Shown piece by piece: positions 29,701 through 38,580 of a DNA stretch of 64,000 bases (positions are counted from its first letter, which is position 1; each line of letters begins with the position of its first letter). The position numbers were made by a program, and so were the translations under genes. The stretch is from Flavobacteriales bacterium (GTDB lineage: Bacteria > Bacteroidota > Bacteroidia > Flavobacteriales_F > PHOS-HE28), in NCBI GenBank assembly GCA_016715895.1, contig JADJXH010000004.1:930001-994000 (forward strand), given 5' to 3'. The notes beneath the pieces are model-generated. The model searched no databases. It had not been told where the DNA came from and saw only the letters and a list, made by a program, of their open reading frames with translations.

Positions 29701-32700
29701 CACCGTATAGTGCGGGTGGGAACTGGCTGGATGTGAACACCACGGGCCAGTTGACCGGCAGTGTGCTCCAGACCAACGGGCTTGCGAACAACGTCTACCT
29801 GTTCCGCTACGTGGTGCCAGGCTCGGGCCAGTGCCCGAACGATACGGCCGAGGTGTCCATCACCATCGTGCCACAGCTGGATGCCGGGAGCAACACCTTC
29901 CGGCAGGTGTGCGGCAACGAGACGGCCTACGACCTCTTCGCGCACCTCAACGGCGGGCCGGATCCCGGCGGTGTATGGATCGACAACGACAACACGAACG
30001 CGCTCACCAACGGTCTGTTCAACGCCACCCTGGTAGCCCCGGGCAACTACGACTTCACCTATTTCCTGGACGGCGGTGGGTTCTGCCCGGACGACCAAGC
30101 GGTGATGACGGTGAACGTGGAGGGTGCGCCGGACGCGGGCATCAGCGCGGATACGGTGGTCTGCGGGAACGGCGGTTCGTTCCAGTTGTTCAGTGTACTG
30201 GGCGGCACGCCCGACGCGGGCGGGTCCTGGACGTACAACAGCCAGCCCCACTCGCCCTCGTACAACCCGGTCGTCGATCTGCCCGGGGTCTACGAGTACC
30301 GGGTGGATGGCGACCCGCCCTGCCTGGACGCGATCGCCACGGTGACGGTGAACGAGGTGGCACCGCCGAACGCGGGTCAGGGCCGCCCGGTGAGCGTGTG
30401 CGAGAACGATGCGCCGTTCGTGATGACGGACAGCCTGGGGGGGACGCCGCAATTGACGGGGACATGGACGGACCCCGGCAACCAGGTGCACGCGAACCTG
30501 TTCGTCCCCGGTGTGGATCCTTCGGGGGCCTATGTGTACACGGTACCCGGGGCATTCCCTTGCAGCAACGCCGTCGCTGTGCTGACGGTGAACAAGACCT
30601 TGGAGCCCGATGCGGGTGGCGATGGCCAGGTGACGGTGTGCGATGATGCGGGGGCCTTCCTGCTGAGCACGGTGTTGACCGGAACCCCGGATGGCAGCGG
30701 CTTCTGGCTCGATCCGGGCGGACTGCCCACCGATGTGCTCTTCGACCCGCAGGTGGACCCGGAGGGCGATTACACCTACGTGGTGCCGGCCAGTGGGTCG
30801 TGCGAAGCGGACAGTGCCGTGGCCAGCGTGTTCGTGAGCGCCCGCCCCAACGCAGGCAACAGCACCTCCACGACCGCATGTTCCACCGGGGGTTCGGTGA
30901 ACCTGTTCCCCTTGCTGGGCGGGGCGGACAACACCGGTACGTGGACCAACCCGCTCGGGCAGCTCCATGGGGGCGTCTTCAATCCACAGAACGACCCGCC
31001 CGGGGCCTACAAGTACAAGGTCAACGGGGTGTCACCCTGCCCGGCGGATTCGGCGGTGGTCATCGTTTCCGTGAGCGCTCCGCTGAGCCCGGGCACGAGC
31101 GTCACCCGGTCGGTGTGCAGCTCCCAACCGTGCTTCTCGCTGTTCACGCAGCTGGGCGGAACACCCGCCGCGAACGGCACGTGGACAGGCCCCAACGGGG
31201 TGGACGATGGCGTGTTCTGTCCCGGTCAGGATCCGCCCGGGGTGTATGTGTACACCGTAAGCGGCCCGCCACCGTGCCCGGCCATCTCCGCCACGGTCAC
31301 CGTGGGGGTGAGCGCCAGCGTGAACGCCGGCAATGATGTGACCACCGTGGTCTGCCGACCGGGCCCCACGATCAACCTGTTCAACCAGATCACCGGCAAT
31401 CCGCAGCCCGGCGGCAATTGGCTGAACCCGTTGGACCAGCCGCACAACGGGCTTTTCCAGCCGAGCCTGGATGTGGCGGGGGTGTACAAGTACATCCGCA
31501 CCGCCCAGTCGCCGTGCGCGAACGACACCGCACGGGTGACGGTGGTGGTGAACGACGCGCCTGATGCCGGCGGGAACGGGGTGACGATCGTCTGCGACGA
31601 CGAGGATCCCTTCGGTCTGCTCGGCCTGCTCACGGGTAGCCCGGACCTCAACGGCATCTGGCGCGATCCCAACGGGGCCACCGTCGTGGGCATCTATTTC
31701 CCGGGGTCGAGCCCACCGGGCGTGTACACCTACCGCGTCGGTGGGGTGCAGGCCTGTCCCAATGATTCCAGCACGGTGACCGTGATCGAGAACCACCAGC
31801 CGTGGGCCGGGATCGATGGCGTGGACGAAGTGTGCAGCACCGAACCCTCCTTCCCCCTGTTCCCGCTCCTGCAAGGGGGGCCTGAGACCGGTGGCACCTG
31901 GCGCGATCCCAACAACGGGCCCTTCTCCGGCACCTACGTGCCCGGCATCTCCATCGAAGGCACCTACAGCTACATCCTCTTCGGTGATGCGCCGTGCGTG
32001 AACGACACGGCCAAGGTCACCATCTTCGAGAGCGAGCAGCCCTTCCCCGGGGTGGACGCGGCGCGTGCGCTGTGCAGCAACGGCCCGGTGGTGGCCTTGT
32101 CCACCCTGCTGAACGGAACGCCCGATACAGGTGGTGCATGGAGCGGCCCGAACGGTCCGGTACCGACGGGCAACTTCGATCCGGCCAGCGATCCACCTGG
32201 CGCTTACGTGTACACCATTCCGGCCGCGGCGCCCTGTGCCACGGTGAGCGCCACGGTGCAGATCACCCTCGTGCCCGCCCCGAACGCGGGACAGGCAGGT
32301 TCGCTGGCCGTCTGCGTGGAGGCGAGCGCGGTGGACCTGTCGACCGCGTTGAACGGAGAGGACCCCGGTGGTATCTGGACCAACATCAGCGGTCAAGGTG
32401 TTCTCACCGGCGGCACGTGGAACGCCACCGGTGTCCCTACGGGCAACTACGAGTTCACCTATTCCGTGGCCGGGACAAGTCCGTGCACGGCCGCCACGGC
32501 CACCGTCACCGCGCAGGTGGTACAGGGCCTGGATGCCGGCGACGACAGCGCGGCCGATGTGTGCGAGAGCGAAAGCCTCGTGCCGCTCTTCAACCTCCTG
32601 CAAGGCACACCCCAGTCAGGCGGTACGTGGGTGGACGTCGGCGGATCGGGAGCGATGCTCAACGGGGTGTTCAACGCGTCGCTGGCCGGAGTGGGCCAAT

Positions 32701-35033
32701 GGCCGTTCGACTACATCCTGGCCCCTTCCGCAGCGTGCGAAGGGGATACGGCCCGGTTGGTGGTCAACGTGTTGGAGGGCCCCAATGCGGGCTGCTCAAG
32801 CGGCCAGACGGTATGCAGCAACGCCAACCCCTTCCTGTTGATCCAGTTCCTCAGCAACGGATGCAGCCCTGATGCGAACGGCACCTGGACGGGCCCGGGT
32901 GGCCAGGCGCACAGCGGCCAGTTCGACCCCGCCGTGGACACTTCCGGGGTGTACACCTACACGGTGCCCGCGATCGGCAACTGTCCGCAGGCCCAGGCCA
33001 CGGTGACCATGGTGGTGGAGGCCGCGCCGTACGCCGGCCCCGACACCAGCCTCAGCGTGTGCAGCAACGGTGGTCTGGTGGCTCTCATCTCCCTGCTGCC
33101 GGGTGCGGATACGGATGGCGCCTGGCTGGCGCCGGGTAATGTGCCCTACAGCGGAGTGTATAACCCGAACATCCATAACGCTGGACTTTACGTGTACAAT
33201 GTGCAGGGCTCGCTGTTCTGCTTCCCCGATCAGGCCACGGTGAACATCACCGAGAACCAGGCGGTGAACGCTGGATTTGACAATGCCGTCACCATCTGTT
33301 CCTCGCAGGCGTCGTTCGTGATGAATGGACAGTTGGGCGGAAACCCGGATCCTCTTGGGACCTGGTTGGATCCTGATGGGTTGCCGCATGGATCGAGCAC
33401 CTACGACCCCGCTGTAGATGACCCTGGTGCGTATGTGTATGTGAAGGATAGTGTAGGAGCTTGTGTGGGCGACACCGCCATCCTGGTGGTGAACGAAGTG
33501 CCCGAACCACAGGCGGGCACCGGCCTCACCTTGCCCGTGTGCGTGACAGAAACAGCGCAGGACCTGTTCGAGGGCCTGCAAGGACCCTATGACAGCGGGG
33601 GCGTATGGTCCGATCCCGGCGGCACGGGCGCTCTCACGGACAGCCTGTTCGACGCCACCGTGGTGGGTCTGGGCACCTACACCTTCGTGTACACCGTGCC
33701 GGGGATCAGCCCCTGCCCAAGCGACCAGACCACGGTCACCGTGGAGGTCTCCGCGGGGATTGACATCGGCACGGGCACCATCGATACCATCTGCGGCAAC
33801 GTGCCATACGACCTGTTCAACTCCTTGCCGGTCGGCACGGTGCAGACGGGGACATGGACGGACGGTTCGGGTACGGGCCAGCTCAACGGGTCGGTGCTCA
33901 ACGCCGATCAGCTGCCCGCCGGGGTCAATTATCCCTTTACCTACGAGGTGCAGACCGTGGCCTGCGGCCTGGTGTCGGTCGGCATCATCATCCACGTGGC
34001 GCCGGCCCCAGATGCAGGAGGCAACGGCACCGTGCAGACCTGTGCGAACGCCGGCACGGTGGACCTGTTCGACGCCCTGACCGGAACGCCGGAGCCGGGC
34101 GGCAGCTGGACCAACCCCCTGGGAGCCGCGCACGACGGGTCGTTCGAGACGGCGACCGATGTGCCGGGCACCTACACGTACACCGTCCAGGGGATCGCAC
34201 CATGCACCAACGCCACCGCCACGGTGAGCATCACCGTGAACCAGCCTGCCAGCGCGGGGGCTGACAGCAGCGTCACGCTGTGCAACACGGATGATGCCTA
34301 CGACCTCTTTGCGGCCCTGGCCGGCGAACCGCTGGTGGGCGGTTCGTGGACGGAGCTCAATTCCAGCGGCGCGGTGGCGGGTGCCACGCTGAACACCACC
34401 CTGCTGGGCCCGGGCACCTACGGGTTCCGGTACACCGTGCAGGTGCCCGGTTGCGCGGCGGCGCAGGCCACGGTCACCGTGACGCTCCAGGAGGGTGTGA
34501 CCGTGACGGACCTGACGCGGATCTGCAATGAGGAGGACCGCACCTACATCGTGCAGTTCACCATCAGCGGTGGCGATGCGGCCAGCTACAGCATCACCGG
34601 CCTCGATGGCACATTGTCCATCACGGCGCCCTTCGTGTTCACCAGCGCCCCCATCCTCACGAGCCAGGGCTTCGCCTGTACGGTGACCGATGCCAACGGC
34701 TGTGCACCGCGCCTGCTGGAGGGGGTGAGCCCCTGCGCCTTCGAGGACGATGTGTTCGTGCCGGGGCTGTTCTCCCCGAACGGGGACGGCGTGAACGAGA
34801 CCTTCCAGCTCCCGGGCATCGAGGGCTGGCCGGAGAACACGGTCGCGATCTTCAACCGCTGGGGCGACGAGGTTTACAGCGCCGCCGGGTACGACAACAG
34901 GACGGTGGTGTGGGATGGCACCTCGCAACGGGCCGGGCTCTCCGGCCAGCTGCCGAGCGGCACGTACTACTACGTCATCGAGCTGGGCGGCGGTCGTGAA
35001 CCCCTGAAGGGCTACGTCTATCTGAACCGATGA
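26769..35033 (+). CDS. Giant repeat-containing T9SS type B cargo with N-terminal CUB-like domain
   Basis: About 2754 residues from a GTG at 26769, chosen because a signal peptide (RLCGAALVAAMLAATPLAAQ) follows at once; the frame stays open to 26637 but those residues look non-coding. Domains: a CUB-like N-terminal domain (about 30-155), then about 30 copies of a ~80-residue repeat starting A-P-D/N-A-G, with one conserved Cys, LF-x-x-L-GGTPD, GGxWTDP, GxYTYTVxGxxPC and AxVTV, then a type B C-terminal domain (GLFSPNGDGVNETF, YYYVIELGG). The repeat differs from SprB repeats and I cannot name it. Overlaps the next PorP/SprF gene by ATGA. Confidence 0.88.
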   Translation: MSPDTVPGPIRLCGAALVAAMLAATPLAAQTFIMGNASWQACSGEFLDSGGAGGAYGNSEDLTATLCPTNGAGAGSNVSVTFTAWAVEPGATDQLFIHDGTSTADPLLVTGNGSNPLNGQTITATGPTGCLTFRWVSDAANTFPGWSATIGPAPDAGTSTGGTVCDTDAPLDLFAALGGTPDAGGAWTDPGSAPHGATFDPGTDAPGAYTYTVNAGGGCPVATATVTVTVNTQPDAGSSTSIGVCSDDAPFSLFALLGPDADAGGSWAGPGGPHPPTYTPGVSQAGVYTYTIPGIPPCVGATATVTVSEQTAPDAGGDRSITVCSDDAPFGLTAQLNGTPDPGGQWVGPGGPIPGDLFDPAVGPAGVWTYTVTGIAPCSSASAQLTITIRQAPDAGTDRTVVVCSTRGSFALVDSLGGSPDLTGSWTDPNSAAFNGTFIPGTSPPGTYTYTVTGQSPCDPAVATVTVQLVIAPDAGTNATLLLCSTDAVVQLFGELGGAPDPGGSWTDPDGDPFSGTFDPGADDPGIYTYTVLGLVPCADASSTVTITVTPAPNAGSSGSALVCSTDGAFDLVDSLGGSPAVNGSWTDPNSAAVPSGSYVPGTSPPGLYTYTVTGIAPCADAITTVDVDQTTAPNAGTSAALTVCSDDPVVDLFALLGGADAGGTWTDPGSQPHPGQYDPATDVGGTYTYTVAGAPPCLDAVATVQITRRIAPHAGNDGSTTVCSNTGSFPLISVLGGAPMTTGTWTDPNGVVVPSGNFVPGQNPPGVYRYVVTGTAPCVNDTAFATVNVQQAPNAGINGDTLVCGNGSSFALSLVLVGPFDANGTWTGPGTDPHGPIYDPVTDVPDVYTYTVAGVPPCANAAASVIVQEATPPNAGGNNTVTVCSNAPAFDLFGSLTGTPAPGGSWSGPGGAMNGTFTPGTSPAGQYTYTVAGTAPCSSASAIVTVVVNNAPTAGGDGAETVCTNSGAIDLFTLLQPPYSAGGNWLDVNTTGQLTGSVLQTNGLANNVYLFRYVVPGSGQCPNDTAEVSITIVPQLDAGSNTFRQVCGNETAYDLFAHLNGGPDPGGVWIDNDNTNALTNGLFNATLVAPGNYDFTYFLDGGGFCPDDQAVMTVNVEGAPDAGISADTVVCGNGGSFQLFSVLGGTPDAGGSWTYNSQPHSPSYNPVVDLPGVYEYRVDGDPPCLDAIATVTVNEVAPPNAGQGRPVSVCENDAPFVMTDSLGGTPQLTGTWTDPGNQVHANLFVPGVDPSGAYVYTVPGAFPCSNAVAVLTVNKTLEPDAGGDGQVTVCDDAGAFLLSTVLTGTPDGSGFWLDPGGLPTDVLFDPQVDPEGDYTYVVPASGSCEADSAVASVFVSARPNAGNSTSTTACSTGGSVNLFPLLGGADNTGTWTNPLGQLHGGVFNPQNDPPGAYKYKVNGVSPCPADSAVVIVSVSAPLSPGTSVTRSVCSSQPCFSLFTQLGGTPAANGTWTGPNGVDDGVFCPGQDPPGVYVYTVSGPPPCPAISATVTVGVSASVNAGNDVTTVVCRPGPTINLFNQITGNPQPGGNWLNPLDQPHNGLFQPSLDVAGVYKYIRTAQSPCANDTARVTVVVNDAPDAGGNGVTIVCDDEDPFGLLGLLTGSPDLNGIWRDPNGATVVGIYFPGSSPPGVYTYRVGGVQACPNDSSTVTVIENHQPWAGIDGVDEVCSTEPSFPLFPLLQGGPETGGTWRDPNNGPFSGTYVPGISIEGTYSYILFGDAPCVNDTAKVTIFESEQPFPGVDAARALCSNGPVVALSTLLNGTPDTGGAWSGPNGPVPTGNFDPASDPPGAYVYTIPAAAPCATVSATVQITLVPAPNAGQAGSLAVCVEASAVDLSTALNGEDPGGIWTNISGQGVLTGGTWNATGVPTGNYEFTYSVAGTSPCTAATATVTAQVVQGLDAGDDSAADVCESESLVPLFNLLQGTPQSGGTWVDVGGSGAMLNGVFNASLAGVGQWPFDYILAPSAACEGDTARLVVNVLEGPNAGCSSGQTVCSNANPFLLIQFLSNGCSPDANGTWTGPGGQAHSGQFDPAVDTSGVYTYTVPAIGNCPQAQATVTMVVEAAPYAGPDTSLSVCSNGGLVALISLLPGADTDGAWLAPGNVPYSGVYNPNIHNAGLYVYNVQGSLFCFPDQATVNITENQAVNAGFDNAVTICSSQASFVMNGQLGGNPDPLGTWLDPDGLPHGSSTYDPAVDDPGAYVYVKDSVGACVGDTAILVVNEVPEPQAGTGLTLPVCVTETAQDLFEGLQGPYDSGGVWSDPGGTGALTDSLFDATVVGLGTYTFVYTVPGISPCPSDQTTVTVEVSAGIDIGTGTIDTICGNVPYDLFNSLPVGTVQTGTWTDGSGTGQLNGSVLNADQLPAGVNYPFTYEVQTVACGLVSVGIIIHVAPAPDAGGNGTVQTCANAGTVDLFDALTGTPEPGGSWTNPLGAAHDGSFETATDVPGTYTYTVQGIAPCTNATATVSITVNQPASAGADSSVTLCNTDDAYDLFAALAGEPLVGGSWTELNSSGAVAGATLNTTLLGPGTYGFRYTVQVPGCAAAQATVTVTLQEGVTVTDLTRICNEEDRTYIVQFTISGGDAASYSITGLDGTLSITAPFVFTSAPILTSQGFACTVTDANGCAPRLLEGVSPCAFEDDVFVPGLFSPNGDGVNETFQLPGIEGWPENTVAIFNRWGDEVYSAAGYDNRTVVWDGTSQRAGLSGQLPSGTYYYVIELGGGREPLKGYVYLNR
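27220..34490 (+). repeat. About 30 tandem ~80-residue Ig-like repeats in the third cargo gene
   Basis: Units are recognised by PDAG or PNAG near the start, a single VC or IC about ten residues later, a GGxW core and a closing PCxxAxATVTV. Counting the PxAG...C starts gives about 30 units. They are diverged at DNA level, so the array is old. Around 33130-33480 the codons are visibly more AT-rich than in neighbouring units. Confidence 0.8.
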
Positions 35034-35962
35034 AACGCCGCCCGATCACCCGCGCCCTGTTCGTGCTGTTCCTGCTGGGAGCGGTGTCCGCCCGTGCGCG
35101 TGCGCAGCAGGACCCGCTGTACAGCCAGTACATGTTCAACACGCTGGCCTTCAATCCGGGGTATGCGGGCAGTGCGGACGTGTTCACGATCATGGCCCTG
35201 ACGCGCCACCAGTGGGTGGGTTTCGAGGGGGCGCCCAGCACGCAGACCCTGACGCTGCATTCGCCGCTTCCGGTGAACGGCCTGTCCCTGGGCGGCACGG
35301 TCCTGCACGATCGTGTGGGTCCGGCGCGGCAGACCGGCGCCTTCGTGGACGTGGCCTACCGCATCCGCACCGGCGAGCGCTCGCGCCTGGCCTTCGGCCT
35401 GAAAGGCGGGGTGAACCTCTTCCAGGCCGACCTCGCGGGCTTGAGCACCGTGGAGGTGGACCCGTCTGCGGCGAGCATCAGCAGCAAGGCACTGCCCAAC
35501 TTCGGCTTCGGGCTGTTCTGGCACGCGCCGCGGTGGTACGTGGGCCTTTCCGCCCCCAAGCTGTTGGAGAACCAGTTGACCGAGGCCCAGAGCGCGGTGG
35601 TCGCCACCGCGCAGGAGGACCGCCACTATTTCCTGCTGGGCGGGGCGGTGTTCGACCTGGGTCGCGACCTGAAGCTGAAGCCTTCGGTGATGCTGCGCGC
35701 GGTGGCCGGTGCGCCGCTGTCGCTGGATGTGAATCTCAACCTGCTGCTGCGTGAGCGCATCTGGCTGGGCGGCATGTACCGTGTGGGCAACGCCTTCGGC
35801 GTGATGGCGCAATACCAGTTCAACGAGCAGTTCCGGGCGGGCTACGCCTTCGACCTCACCACCACGCGCGTGGGCGCCTACAACGCCGGCACGCACGAGG
35901 TGATGCTGAGCTACGACCTGAAGTTCACCAAGGGGCGGACGATCTCGCCACGCTACTTCTGA
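35030..35962 (+). CDS. PorP/SprF family type IX secretion outer-membrane protein (copy 3)
   Basis: A 310-residue protein with signal peptide (cleavage near ARAQQ) and PorP motifs DPLYSQYMFN, NPGYAGS and RHQWVGF, ending in AGTHEVMLSYDLKF. ATGA overlap with the preceding giant cargo gene; 3 bases before the OmpA-family gene. Confidence 0.93.
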   Translation: MKRRPITRALFVLFLLGAVSARARAQQDPLYSQYMFNTLAFNPGYAGSADVFTIMALTRHQWVGFEGAPSTQTLTLHSPLPVNGLSLGGTVLHDRVGPARQTGAFVDVAYRIRTGERSRLAFGLKGGVNLFQADLAGLSTVEVDPSAASISSKALPNFGFGLFWHAPRWYVGLSAPKLLENQLTEAQSAVVATAQEDRHYFLLGGAVFDLGRDLKLKPSVMLRAVAGAPLSLDVNLNLLLRERIWLGGMYRVGNAFGVMAQYQFNEQFRAGYAFDLTTTRVGAYNAGTHEVMLSYDLKFTKGRTISPRYF

Positions 35963-35965
35963 TCG

Positions 35966-38164
35966 ATGCGCCCGCTCCGCCTGCTCCTCCTGCTCCTGCT
36001 GCCGCTGCTGCCGCCGGTCGGCGCCGTGGCCCAAGGGGGCGCGGACGCGCGCATCCGCGCGGGCGATCAGCACTTCGCCCAGCTGGCCTACGCGCTGGCC
36101 GAGAAGGAGTACCGCGCGGCTGCGGACCTGGGCGCGGTGAACGAGCATGTGGCCAAGCGCCTTGCCGAGTGCAACATGAAGCTCGGCAACTCCGAGGAGG
36201 CCGAACGATGGTACGCCATCGTGGTGAAGTTCCTGAACCGCGAGCCGCGCGATCTGTACGCCTATGCGCAGGCCCTGAAGAGCAATGGCAAGTACGAGCA
36301 GGCCGAGGAGTGGATGGACCGCTACCTGGCCACGCGCCCTCCGGAGGGCGGGGCCCAGCGCAGCAACATCACCAGCTTCGCCCGCAAGTTCACCGACCAG
36401 CAGGAGCGCTTCACCATCACGACGTTGAACATCAACACGCCATACTCGGACATGGCGGCCACGTGGTGCGGCCCCGACCAGGTGATCTTCTCCAGCAGCC
36501 GCAACGAGAAGGTCGGCATCCAGCGCCGGGCGGCCTGGAACGACCAGCCCTTCCTGGACCTGTACCGGTCGGCCCGCCAGGCCGATGGGACGCTGGGCCC
36601 CCCCACGCTGCTGGAGGGCAAGGTGAACAGTGCCCTGCATGACGGCCCCGCAGTGTGCAGCACCGACGGCAGCACCATGTACTTCACCCGCAACAGCAGC
36701 GTGCGGAGCCGCAGCGGCATCACCCGGCTGGGGATCTACCGGGCGCGGCGCGTGGGCAACGAATGGGGCGGGGTGGACCCCTTCCTGTACAACAACAGCG
36801 AGTGCTCGGTGGGACACCCTGCGTTGAGCCCCGATGGCCGGCGCCTCTATTTCGTTAGCGACATGCCGGGTGGCCTCGGGGGCAGCGACATCTACGTGTG
36901 CCGCGACCTGGGCGGCCAGTGGGGCGAGCCGGAGAACCTCGGCCCGGTGATCAACACCCCGTACAACGAGGTGACGCCCTTCATCGCCGCCGATGGCACG
37001 CTCTACTTCAGCAGCGATGGGCATCCGGGCCTGGGCGGCCTCGATGTGTTCGCCGCGCCGCCCGCGGACGGGGACCGCTTCACCACGGCCATCAACGTGG
37101 GTGCACCGCTGAACGGCACGAAGGACGACCTGGCCTTCATCATCGACGCCACGGGGAAGCACGGGTACTTCAGCAGCAACCGGCCGGGCGGCATGGGCGA
37201 CGATGACATCTACGCCTTCGTGATGCACAGCCCGCTGGAACAGCGCTACCTGTGCACCGGCGTGGTCATCGACGACGAGAGCGGCTCACCGGTGATCGAT
37301 GTGGTCGTGGAGCTGCAGGACATGAGCGGCGCGGTGCTGGCCAGCACCAGCACCGATGCACGCGGCGAGTACTCGTTCGGGGTGCAGAAGGACAAGGAGT
37401 ACCGCGTGGTGGCCCGCATGAAGGGCCGTTACGAAGGCAGCCAGCACCTCAGCACCGAGCAGATCGAGAACCAGCAGATCGTGGCGCGGGACATCCACCT
37501 GGTGCCCGATGCCGGGGTATGGTTGCGGGGCGCGGTGCGCTACAAGGACCGGCTGGGCTTCATCGAGGGCATGACGGTGAGCGTCGTGAACCTCACCAGC
37601 TTCTATTCCGAGAGCCAGGTGACCGGCGAGGGGGGCGACTTCAGTTTCAGGCTGCAGGCCAACGAGGAGTTCGAGGTGCTCTTCGAGAAGCCGGGCTATT
37701 ACAGCCGCAGCGTGTCGGTCTCCTCCATCGGCATCCGCAACAGCGTCATCGACCTCAACGCGGCCTTCGACCTCAGCTTCGAGCCCGTGGAGCTGGGCCG
37801 ACCGGTGCGTCTCAAGTACATCAAGTGGCCCGATGACAAGAGCCTGTCGCTGGACCCTGTGGCCCGCACCGAGGTGGACCAGCTGGCCGAACGGCTCAAG
37901 GTGAACCCCGCGCTGCATGTGGAGCTGGCGGTGCACGGCGATGCGCGCGGTGATGGCGAGGCGCAGCTCAGGCTCACGCAGAAACGTGCGCAGGCCATCG
38001 TGGACCAGCTCGTGACCAAGGGCGTTCCGAAGGACCGCGTCACCGCCAAGGGATACGGCGGCATGCGCCTGGTGAACCATTGCGTGCCCGGGGTGCAGTG
38101 CACCGAGGCTGAACATGCCGAGAACCGTCGCGTGGAATACACCGTCACCGAGATCCGACCCTGA
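35966..38164 (+). CDS. PorE-like OmpA family protein (TPR, WD40/PD40, carboxypeptidase-regulatory-like, OmpA_C)
   Basis: A 732-residue envelope protein with the domain order known for the T9SS protein PorE. Signal peptide to about 23, TPR region about 28-130, a PD40/WD40-like propeller about 150-415 (repeats such as ALSPDGRRLYFVSD and YFSSDGHPGLGG), a carboxypeptidase-regulatory-like beta domain from about 428, and an OmpA C-terminal peptidoglycan-binding domain about 620-725 (DARGDGEAQL, LTQKRAQAIVDQL). No lipobox is seen. It probably links the outer-membrane translocon to peptidoglycan. Co-transcribed with the upstream PorP/SprF gene. Confidence 0.9.
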   Translation: MRPLRLLLLLLLPLLPPVGAVAQGGADARIRAGDQHFAQLAYALAEKEYRAAADLGAVNEHVAKRLAECNMKLGNSEEAERWYAIVVKFLNREPRDLYAYAQALKSNGKYEQAEEWMDRYLATRPPEGGAQRSNITSFARKFTDQQERFTITTLNINTPYSDMAATWCGPDQVIFSSSRNEKVGIQRRAAWNDQPFLDLYRSARQADGTLGPPTLLEGKVNSALHDGPAVCSTDGSTMYFTRNSSVRSRSGITRLGIYRARRVGNEWGGVDPFLYNNSECSVGHPALSPDGRRLYFVSDMPGGLGGSDIYVCRDLGGQWGEPENLGPVINTPYNEVTPFIAADGTLYFSSDGHPGLGGLDVFAAPPADGDRFTTAINVGAPLNGTKDDLAFIIDATGKHGYFSSNRPGGMGDDDIYAFVMHSPLEQRYLCTGVVIDDESGSPVIDVVVELQDMSGAVLASTSTDARGEYSFGVQKDKEYRVVARMKGRYEGSQHLSTEQIENQQIVARDIHLVPDAGVWLRGAVRYKDRLGFIEGMTVSVVNLTSFYSESQVTGEGGDFSFRLQANEEFEVLFEKPGYYSRSVSVSSIGIRNSVIDLNAAFDLSFEPVELGRPVRLKYIKWPDDKSLSLDPVARTEVDQLAERLKVNPALHVELAVHGDARGDGEAQLRLTQKRAQAIVDQLVTKGVPKDRVTAKGYGGMRLVNHCVPGVQCTEAEHAENRRVEYTVTEIRP

Positions 38165-38166
38165 CC

Positions 38167-38580
38167 ATGCACACCTCCATTCGCCTCCTGTTCGCGCCGC
38201 TCCTCCTGTCCATGTCGGTGTCCCTGCACGCGCAGGAGGCCGGCGTGGAGTGCGACCCGGCGCGGTTCGCCAAGGTCATCGCCGACAAGGCCGGCCAGGT
38301 GCTTGATGTGCGCACGCCCGAGGAATGGGCCACCGGGGTGATCGCCGGAGCGCGCTTCATCGACTTCAACGCCGGCGGCTTCAAGTCCGCCGCTGCGGCC
38401 ATGCTGGACAGGACGAAGCCCGTGTTCGTCTACTGCGCGGCGGGAGGTCGCAGCTACCGCGCGAGCAAGCAACTCAAGGAGCTCGGCTTCGCCGAGGTGT
38501 ACGACCTGGTGGGCGGCATGGGCGCCTGGAAGGAGGCGGGCATGCCCACCGTGCCCTACGCCAGGGACGCGAAGCGGTAG
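38167..38580 (+). CDS. Periplasmic rhodanese-like domain protein
   Basis: A 137-residue protein with signal peptide (to about HAQ23) and one rhodanese domain: QVLDVRTPEEWATG, and the catalytic Cys90 in VYCAAGGRS, then GGMGAWKEAGMP. Sulfur transfer or redox handling in the periplasm is inferred from the family. It starts 2 bases after the OmpA-family stop and overlaps the convergent deacetylase gene by 25 bases. Confidence 0.9.
   Translation: MHTSIRLLFAPLLLSMSVSLHAQEAGVECDPARFAKVIADKAGQVLDVRTPEEWATGVIAGARFIDFNAGGFKSAAAAMLDRTKPVFVYCAAGGRSYRASKQLKELGFAEVYDLVGGMGAWKEAGMPTVPYARDAKR

Noticed and set aside
17080..34490. The long tandem repeats as a possible CRISPR array
   Set aside because: They are in-frame protein repeats of about 240 bp without short conserved repeats and unique spacers; no cas genes are nearby.
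28440..34928. Long minus-strand open frames (842 and 710 codons) under the third cargo gene
   Set aside because: Same antisense-shadow effect; they follow the repeat period of the sense gene and show no start context or recognisable domain.
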